Below, piece by piece: positions 10,207-17,748 of a stretch of DNA of 20,574 bases. The notes below the pieces were generated by a model. That model was not told where the DNA came from, did not search any database, and worked only from the letters and a program-made list of their open reading frames with translations. A program made the position numbers and the translations under genes. Within the stretch, counting starts at the first letter, position 1; every line of letters starts with the position of its first letter. Origin of the DNA: Ophiosphaerella korrae (Eukaryota; Ascomycota; Dothideomycetes; Pleosporales; Phaeosphaeriaceae); NCBI GenBank assembly GCA_028456385.1, contig JALNQF010000598.1:1-20574 (forward strand). The letters run 5' to 3'.

Positions 10207-10666
10207 TGTTACTAGCTCACTAGGGTCGACTTCCTAGTAGCCTAAGGGAGTGTTAGTAGATCGCGAGGTAATAGTAAAAGTTCGTGTTGTAATCTACAAT
10301 AAGCTATAAACAATAGAAGATGTTTTGCAACTATCTCTATATTGTTGCTCGTAGTTAATAATTAAATTGCCGATGCTATCCTAACGATGCGCATTGCTAC
10401 TAACTATATAGTAACGATATCTTGGCGGCTTCGTTGCTTCGTGTTTGCTAAGATCGCGAATTCACGAATTTGTCACATAATAGCTTCGCGGCTTCGTGTT
10501 TGCCAAGATCGCAAATTCACGAATCCGTTACGTATTCATGTTGTAGTTAGCTTCCCAGTCGAACTCGTTGTCCCATAGGTCGTTACCCCACTCATCCCAT
10601 GCTTCGTTAGCAGCTGAGCGTAGACTGATTAGTTCTATCTCGGTTTCCCTTGTTACTGCTGTAACA
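10207..10666 (-). repeat. LTR C: solo LTR, barely RIPed (460 bp)
   Basis: A lone LTR of the element 1/2 family, starting TGTTACTAGCTCACTAGGG and ending TGCTGTAACA in plus coordinates, with 6-base terminal inverted repeats TGTTAC/GTAACA. It is flanked by AATTA on both sides with no internal element sequence, so it arose by recombination between the two LTRs of a full insertion. It retains many CA, TG and CG dinucleotides (GGCTTCGTTGCTTCGTG, CATCCCATGC), in sharp contrast to everything around it. The short open frames found inside it simply reflect the lack of RIP-made stops. It interrupts gag-pol of element 3 just before the chromodomain. Confidence 0.95.
10436..10531. repeat. Internal direct repeat in LTR C (41 bp, period 55)
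   Basis: 10436-10476 and 10491-10531 share GCTTCGTGTTTGC, AAGATCGC and AATTCACGAAT. Both copies are also recognisable in LTRs A and B, so the duplication predates the split of the three LTRs. It may be a promoter or regulatory repeat of the LTR; the sequence does not settle this. Confidence 0.85.
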
Positions 10667-10671
10667 AATTA
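10667..10671. repeat. Target-site duplication of solo LTR C (right copy)
   Basis: AATTA, identical to 10202-10206. Confidence 0.9.
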
Positions 10672-13600
10672 TTACTATACTAGTATTTTTAGCTTAGCTA
10701 GTTCTAGTAAGCTTATATAGAACTTAGAGTATACCTTAGTATTTTTAAGTAGTTTTAGCGTTTTTATAACTAGCCTATTATTTTCTTTAACTAAAAATAG
10801 TCTAACTTTAACGTAGTCTAGCTCTTTACTAGGTTACTTTATCTAAAGATTCTTTATATAAAGATACGCTTTATCTCTTTCTTTTAGCTAAGGTACTATT
10901 TTTTATTTTCTATTAATATATAAAATACTTTATTTCTAAGCTTTTTCTAGTTTCTATCTTATCTTATTATAGAGTTCTTATATATCTTTAACTCTAACTA
11001 ATACTACTTCTATCTTAAGTCCTAGTAGTATTCTTTTAAATAAATTAGTGTGTATCTTATAGTTTATAAAATATAGTATTTTACTTATTACTTCTAAGTA
11101 CTTATTATTATAAGCTTATTGTACTATAAGTAATAGTATTACCTAATTATTTTACTTCTAATTACTATAAATCCTTAGGTATATCTTCAACGTTCTATTA
11201 GACTATTCTATTTATCTATCTATCTATAGATAATAGGCTATTAATAGCTTTCTTTTTATTTCTATTACTATAAGTAGCGTTATCTAGTAATTAGACGTAA
11301 AAAGCTTGTCTCTATTACTAATAACACTTTTTTATATCCTATATCTCTATATTAGTACGTCTAGTAGTACGTATCTTAGCTAATCTACTATATAATTACT
11401 TTAGAATTTCTCTATCTTAGTATATTTTGTAAATTAGTCTACGATTACTATTATTATATTATATCCTATTCTTATTACTAGGTCTTTTAACGTTAGTAGT
11501 CTTATAATAAAGTCTATCGCAATATCTATCTATAGTTTTTCTAGTATCTTAATTACTTATATTTCTCTATAAAGTATATATATCTTGTATTTATTTTTTT
11601 AGTAATTTACGTATTCTTTAACAAACTACGTTACTTTCTCCTTTATCTTACTAAATCTATCGTTTTTCTAGATTAGTTTTATAGTTTATGTAATCTCTAG
11701 GTACTTATATACTAGATTATTATAGTATTATTATATAATTACTTTCTATAATTCTTCTAGAACTTTATTTATAATCTTAACTAGGTTGTTAATTTCTTAT
11801 TCCTCTACTAGTTATATATTTAGTACTAGGTATCTTTATCTATTATCTTGTAGTATAGCTTCTTTTACTACTTATTTCTTTCCTATAATATTATATCTTT
11901 AGCTAAGTATATCTACTTAGCTATTTTTCTTACTTAGTACGTACTAAATCTTAAATTTATACTATCTTAGTAGCTCTAACTATTATATCTACTTATCTTT
12001 TAGCTTTTTACTTATTATAAAGTATATTAGGTTCTTATAATCTATCTTTATAATTACTTCTACTACGCTTTTAGTATAAACTTTCTAATACTTAAGTATA
12101 TTAACTATTATAAGTAACTCTTTATTTTATATATTATATCTTTCTTCTTATTCTATAAACTTCTCTAAATAGTATATAATTAGATACTACTTTTCTTTAT
12201 ACTCTTATAGTACTATTATTCTATAAGCTAGATTAGATATATTAGTCTTAATAATTAGGGTCTTATTACTATAAAATTATTTTAGAACTAGTAGTATAAT
12301 ATAAGCTTACTTATATTCTTTATATACTTATTTTTAATTTACTCTTTATTTTTATATTATATCTTTCTTTATAAGCTTTACAAGTAGTAGTACTTTTTTA
12401 GAAAATCTTTCTATAAAGTATTAGTTAAAGTTAATAAATTCTAGGAATAATTATACGTTTTTAACTATCTTAGGTTCTTTCTATTCTTTTACTACTTTAA
12501 TCTTTTCTTAGCTTATTTTAACTTTGTTAATACCTATCGTATATCTTAGAAACTCTACTTCTATCTTATACTATTTGTATTTTTCTAGCTTTAGTTATAG
12601 GTTATATTAGTCTAAGTACTATAGTACTATTATTACTTACTTTACGTGCTCGCCTTCTTCTTTAGAATATATTAGTATATTATCTAAGTAAGCTATAATA
12701 AACTTATCTAAGTATTTTTATAATATATTATTAATTAGTCTTTAGAACGTTACTAGTATATTTATTAGTCTAAAGAGTATTACTATATACTTATAAAATC
12801 TATAGCGTATTTAGAATACTATCTTCTACTTTTTACTTACCTTAATTTATATTAGGTAGTATCTATCTTTTAGGTCTAGCTTTATAAAAATCTTTACTCT
12901 ACTTAGCTTATTTTAGAGTTTATCTATATTTTGTAGTAAGTATTAGTCCTTTACTATAATATTATCTAGTTTTTAGTAGTCTATATATATTCTTAGTATT
13001 TCTGTTTTCTTAAGTATAAAGAAGATTAGAAATCTTACTAATAATAAGGATTCTTATATATATCTCTTCTTTAATTCCTTATTTAGTCTTTCTTAGAGTA
13101 TTACTAATTTACTCTCTATTAATTAATAAATAAGCTTAAAAAGTAGCTCTTTTCTTTCCTATAACTTAATTATATAGTCTTAGAGTTAGTACTTAGGTAA
13201 TACTAGTATATCTATCTCTTTTATAAATAAGTAGCTAAACTTCTTATACTATTCTAAGATCTTAGGAGTTATATATTACTCTTTTACTCTTACTTCTTAG
13301 CTTAGCGCCTTACTAGTACTTATAGAAGTACTTATTCTCTTTTAATAAGTTACTATTAAAGCTACTATCTTATATAGTACCTTTTTATCTACTATTAAAT
13401 ACTACTAATATATAGGCTTAGATCTACGTACGTCTTTATAGTTATTAAATAAAAGGTTCTAGTTTTTCTAATTAACTCTAAGATTAAACTCTTATAGCTA
13501 TAAGAGTCTTAGTATAATATTTTTATTAGCTAAAACTAATATATCTAGAGTAATCTTTATACTATATCTTTAAATTATAATCTCTATAGTTACTTTATTA

Positions 13601-14840
13601 CAAACTATTAGGTTTCTTAGTATTAGTTATCTATTTATAATATAGATTAGATATAGTATCTTCTTTACTTATAGTTAGAGTTCTACTTATTTTACTACTT
13701 TAGGTAGAATTAGGTTTATAAATAACTTTAAATCTACTAATACTTTTATTCTTTTTATTCTTATCTTTACTAGGAGTTTAATAAGTCTCTTAGTATTAAT
13801 AGTATTATAGCTTCTAGACATATATCTAGTATTTGCTATTTACTTAAAAAAGACTTAATCTTATAATCTTTATTTATCTTTTACTAAAATCTTTAAAGTA
13901 TTTTAATCTCTCTATATTATTTATACTTTTTTAGTATATAGGTTTACTAGATTATATTAATATATTAGTTGTTTATAAGAATCTTGCTTATTTTTACTTT
14001 TTTTTTTAGTTATCTCTAGAAAGTACTTAGCTTTCTACTTATCTTATAGGTAATATTTATATATTATCTTTATATACTCTTCTTAGTTCTATTTATATTT
14101 AGATCTTCTATAAAAGAAATATCTAGATCCTATTTTATTAGAGTAGTAAGTAAAGTAGTTATTATAGTAATATCTTATTTATAATAGTAGTAAGTAGTTA
14201 AAGTTACGTAAGTATATCTAGTATTATAGTTCTTGTATTAATACTAAATCTATAATAATTAGCGCTTAATTATTATTTACGTATAATAATTTATATTATT
14301 AGGTTTACTCTACTTAGTATTTCTTATCTTACTATTCTTTTACTAAGTAGTAGCTATCTACTAGTCTCTAGATTTCTTTTATAAATCTATCTTATACTTT
14401 AGCGTTTTCTTACTTTAGCTTTAGCGTTCTAGGTACTATTTTGTATTTAGAGGTCTTAGGCTCTTAGTTTTTTTTCTTATTCTTATCCTAGGCTATAAAT
14501 ACTTACTTTCCTAGATATAGCGTTATCTTACGCTTATACTCTACTCTTCTTTAGTATAGCTAAAGGTATTCTAAAGTATTTATTTTAGCTTACTTTTACT
14601 TTAGCTAACACCTTTTTATAGAGCTTTATACTCTTAGTAGTATATTTATAGCTTCTACCTTATTATCTATTATAAAGTTAGTTAGCTTTATAGTAATCTT
14701 ATAGTAGTTATATCTCTTACTTATATTTTACTACTAGAGGTTTATAGTCTTGTAATCTTTCTTCTCTTAGCTTCTTCTAGAGATTACTTCCTATTCTTCT
14801 TCTCTTTTATTATCTTACCTTTTAAGTATATTAATTTATT
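10672..14840 (-). pseudogene. pol: RIPed pol of element 3: RT, RNase H, integrase, integrase tail
   Basis: Domains on the minus strand, from high to low coordinates: a protease region not pinned to a motif (about 14800-13300); RT at about 13250-12450 (KLDLKDRYYLI, then IIAYLDN at 12679-12690 in place of YLDD); RNase H at about 12270-11900 (IIKTNISNLAY in place of a TDAS motif, later KELLIIVNILKY); integrase with Asp 11512-11514 (IDFI), the second Asp turned to Asn (SNRD, codon 11314-11316) and Glu 11206-11208, with 35 residues between the last two; and an integrase tail at 10900-10680 (YISLLELAKLK, matching the HISLLEPA motif of chromoviruses). The frame is continuous, but RT, RNase H and integrase active sites are all damaged and TAG/TAA codons are frequent. 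Confidence 0.92.
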
Positions 14841-15650
14841 ATATAATCTTGTTCTTTACTTAGTAATTCTTTACTAAGTACTCTATTTTACTATACTTAT
14901 AGTATTTTTAGCTTTTTACTCTTTTAGGGTTCTTATAGTAATAGTATTCTTATTTTCTTAGGTTTATATTATTAATATATATCTTATCTAGCTTAATATA
15001 TATATAGCTACTCTAAACTTAGTTGTTCTTATATTTATATTAGTACTTATACTTAGGTTTATACTTCTTACTTTCTATATATAGGACTCTACTATTCTTA
15101 GCTTCTACTATATATTTATATATATAGTTATTAACTTAAATTACCTCTTCTATTAGGTTTTCTAATATCTTAATTATAGCTCTACTACGTATTTGCTTAC
15201 TTTAAATATTACTCTTAAGTCTTTATTAAAATATCCTTATTAATAACTTATTATTCTATTCTATTTATATCGCGTAGCTTTAGAACTTATTTATATAGTC
15301 TACTACTACCTTATATTATTATAGCTACTATATTACGCGCTCTATTACTACTATCTTATTTACTAGTAGAAAGGCTTATTATACTTTATTTTTAAACTTA
15401 ATCTATTCTTTAAATATCTTGTTATAGTTATTATTAGTATTATTAAGGTATTTCTTAAGGTATAACGTAACCTATTTCTCTACTTTACTCTTTATATAAG
15501 ATAATATAAGTATAGCTCTATCTTTATCTTAAACTTAGTCTACTTTAAAAAAGAGATTAAGTTATAAGATTTATAGGTTAAGCTTATTTTATTCTCTATA
15601 GTAGAGGTCTAGCTTAGTAACCTTAGAAGGAGTAGTATAAGTTACTCTTA
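14841..15650 (-). pseudogene. gag: RIPed gag of element 3
   Basis: This is the capsid-nucleocapsid part of the gag-pol frame. The N-terminal capsid region near 15640-15540 reads VTKLDLYYREQNKLNLQ followed by LNLFFKVDQVQDKDRA, with former Trp, Arg and Gln stops; this resembles gypsy Gag. The C-terminal zinc knuckle at 14863-14904 reads YYKYSKIEYLVKNY, the CX2CX4HX4C pattern with each Cys and the His replaced by Tyr. The codon phase is the same as in pol. The start is estimated about 50 bases inside the 5' LTR because no ATG survives. Confidence 0.82.
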
Positions 15651-15704
15651 TACGCTAGTTGTCTATATTTATTAACGTATTACTTATCTTAAGAGTATTT
15701 AATA

Positions 15705-16105
15705 TATTTAGACCTTAAAACTAAGTAAAAGTAATAAAGGTAAGTAGGCTTCTATAAAATAAGCGAGGTTAATAAATAAGTTAGTTACTTAATATAATTA
15801 ATAGTTAGCTTTTATTAGAGTATTACAAGGTATATAAGTATTAATAGGTAGATAAGAATCTAATTAAAGTATTAGTTGTAATACTCTATTAAGATAAGAA
15901 GTAAAGAAGAGATTTAATATAATAGTTTATAAAGGTTTATTAACGTTCCTATATACTTACTATCTACTATTTATTTCTAAGCGCTTACTCTAGAGTATTT
16001 ACTCTAGAGCGTTTACTACTAAATAGTTACGTATTCTACTATACTATATTACCTAGCCTAATTACGTACAATATAATAGCTTACCTACTACTTAGTATTA
16101 TAATA
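15705..16105 (-). repeat. 5' LTR of element 3 (401 bp)
   Basis: Direct copy of 8865-9307, starting TATTTAGACC and ending ATTATAATA in plus coordinates, followed by AATAC. It is shorter by 42 bases (three 14-base units). The two LTRs also differ by scattered transitions and a few other changes. No primer binding site is recognisable just inside it (15680-15704). Confidence 0.92.
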
Positions 16106-16110
16106 AATAC
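16106..16110. repeat. Target-site duplication of element 3 (right copy)
   Basis: AATAC, identical to 8860-8864. Confidence 0.9.
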
Positions 16111-16440
16111 AAGGCTCTAGCTTACTATAATTAAGCTTTAGATACTATATTAATATAAAATCCTTTAACTACTACTACTTTATAAAGTATAAGATTCTCT
16201 ATATATTTACTATAAGCTCTATTTAGAGTATTCTTAAAGATTTAAGTACTTTTACTAAGTATTAGAAATACTTATATACTTACTTCTATATAGCTTATAC
16301 TTTTTACTTTTATAAAAGAGCCTAGTTCTATAAGGCTTATTAAGTTAACTAAGTAGAGAGTAGCTCTATTATTAAGTATAGTACTCTTAGAGAGTAGGTA
16401 AGTATTAAAATCTAGCGTTAAATAGGCTCTAGGAGTAAGC
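16111..16440 (-). pseudogene. Copia protease region of element 4, RIPed
   Basis: Aspartic protease that would cleave the copia polyprotein. The minus strand reads LDFNTYLLSKSTILNN followed by RATLYLV; the DSGATLH-type active site is at 16362-16373 and reads NNRA, so the catalytic Asp is replaced by Asn. Further along, NLILYKVVVVKGFYINIVS matches the stretch before the GAG pre-integrase domain in copia elements. The frame is in register with 8864 downward once element 3 is removed. Confidence 0.78.
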
Positions 16441-16527
16441 TTAATAAGTTTACTAGAGTTAATAAGCGTACCTAAGTTAATAAGTATACCTAGGTTAATA
16501 AGTATACCTAGGTTAATAAGTATTACG
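16441..16527. repeat. 18-bp tandem repeat (about 4.8 units)
   Basis: Units TTAATAAGTTTACTAGAG, TTAATAAGCGTACCTAAG, then TTAATAAGTATACCTAGG twice and a partial unit. Being a multiple of three, it keeps the copia frame and would encode a 6-residue repeat in the linker before the protease. Confidence 0.9.
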
Positions 16528-17582
16528 TTTAGCTAGCTTCGGTAAACTAGAGCCTTTAATTTAACTAACTCTAAGCTAGCTTTAACTAGTTTTTAAGAGA
16601 GACTAGCCTACTTTTAAGTTACTAGGGTTTTAACTACTATAAAGCGTAGCTTATCTAAATAAGCCTATATTTTTACCTTTCTATTATTGTCTATTTTAAA
16701 TAGATTACTAGTAAGTACTACTTATACCTATCTATAATCTTATAGCTTCTAGTAGTAAGCTTAGCTATATAGGTAGTTATATTTTAAGTTAGTACTTAAT
16801 ACTTATAGCTTAGATCCTCTAAATATTATAAATATACTAGCTTCTTAATTAGTAGTTTAGAGCTTATACTCTTATAATAAAGCTTAGTAGATACTACTAT
16901 TATAGGGTTATGCGCCTAATATAGATCTAGGGCCTAAGAGCTTATTAGTCTTAAGGAACTTAAACTTTATTAGCTAAACTAGTTCTAAACGTTATTTATA
17001 CTCCTATAGATTGTATTCTATAACTTAAGGGCCTATTAGCCCTCTTCTACCTCTCTTCTTTAATAGTTCGCCTCCTTATAAAGCTCTTAGTACTTGTATT
17101 TTTTTAGTAACTACTTACCCTTTTTTTACTATTCTATTTTTCTATAATACTTTACTATATACCTTTACCCCCCTTTTAAGATCTTAGTCCTATTAAGCTA
17201 CTATACTTAATTAAGAGCTACTAGCCTAAAGAGAGAGAAAAACCTACCTTAACTCGCGAACCCCTTTCTTATTTTATTAGTAGTAAAGTACTTAAACTAT
17301 TAGATTTAAAATAATTTAGATTTATAATTTAGCTCTACCTTTATAAATAGTTTAGTATCTAGCGCTAACTATATATATAGTTAGAGAGTAACTTAGGCTT
17401 TTTAGCTAAAATATTAATATTAACAAAAGAGAATAAAGATATTAAGTCCCTAAGAGTATCTATCTTCTTAAATAACTTATAGCCCTTTAGGTATTAATTA
17501 CTATATATTGTCTACAAACTACTAATCTAACCTTAGCTATAGCTACAACCTACTTAAGCCTACTCTAAGAGAACACTAGCTT
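16528..17582 (-). pseudogene. gag: Probable copia gag of element 4, RIPed
   Basis: The minus-strand stretch upstream of the protease is where copia gag must lie, and its length (about 1 kb) fits. Frames give long charged readings if TAG and TAA are taken as former Gln, for example TKKIQVLRAL and LLKKRGRRGLIGP near 17100-17000, and NNRKVKI near 16700. I could not place a zinc knuckle, and the frame appears to change at least once. Assignment is by position and composition. Confidence 0.45.
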
Positions 17583-17748
17583 TGTTAGTGCTATTACCTA
17601 ATATAAAGCTTAAGTTACGCTGCCTCTATTTTCTTATATTAGCTATTGTTTCTATTTTAGAGCGTTTTAGCTATAGCTTAAGATATTAAAGATACTACTC
17701 TTGTCTTTTACTTATAACGCCTTTCTCCTAAGAGCTCTAGATCTAATA
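17583..17748 (-). repeat. Candidate 5' LTR of copia element 4 (166 bp)
   Basis: On the minus strand the segment starts TATTAG (before RIP, possibly TGTTAG) and ends CTAACA, a 6-base terminal inverted repeat, just upstream of the presumed gag. The short length is acceptable for copia. No second copy is in the window because the 3' end of the element is missing, so direct-repeat proof is lacking. The flanking TCTAA (17749-17753) would be the target duplication. Confidence 0.25.

Larger units (their letters stand above)
8865..16105 (-). mobile_element. Element 3: complete RIPed gypsy chromovirus with both LTRs
   Basis: It is bounded by two direct LTR copies (8865-9307 and 15705-16105) and by AATAC duplications. 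It is 7241 bases long, or about 6776 once solo LTR C and its duplicated target are removed. On the minus strand it holds gag with a zinc knuckle, then pol with RT, RNase H, integrase and chromodomain. All sampled landmarks from 15607 to 10681 sit in one codon phase (1 modulo 3), so gag and pol form one indel-free polyprotein frame of roughly 1,700 codons. Its LTRs are unrelated to the A/B/C family. It inserted into copia element 4 between protease and integrase. Confidence 0.94.
6061..17748 (-). mobile_element. Element 4: RIPed Ty1/copia element, split by element 3
   Basis: Two separated minus-strand segments (16111 to about 17748, and 8864-6061) belong to one copia element: gag and protease in the first, integrase and RT in the second. 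Deleting 8865-16110 (element 3 plus one AATAC copy) joins them in the same frame: the protease-side reading ends ARALY and continues directly as SFNVTLRVRI after one former-Gln stop. The 3' RNase H and 3' LTR are missing because element 2 interrupts at 6060/6061. Confidence 0.85.

Noticed and set aside
10387..10578. A 63-codon open frame on the plus strand
   Set aside because: It lies wholly inside solo LTR C, has no ribosomal or domain context, and is open only because this LTR lacks RIP-made stops. It overlaps the internal direct repeats.
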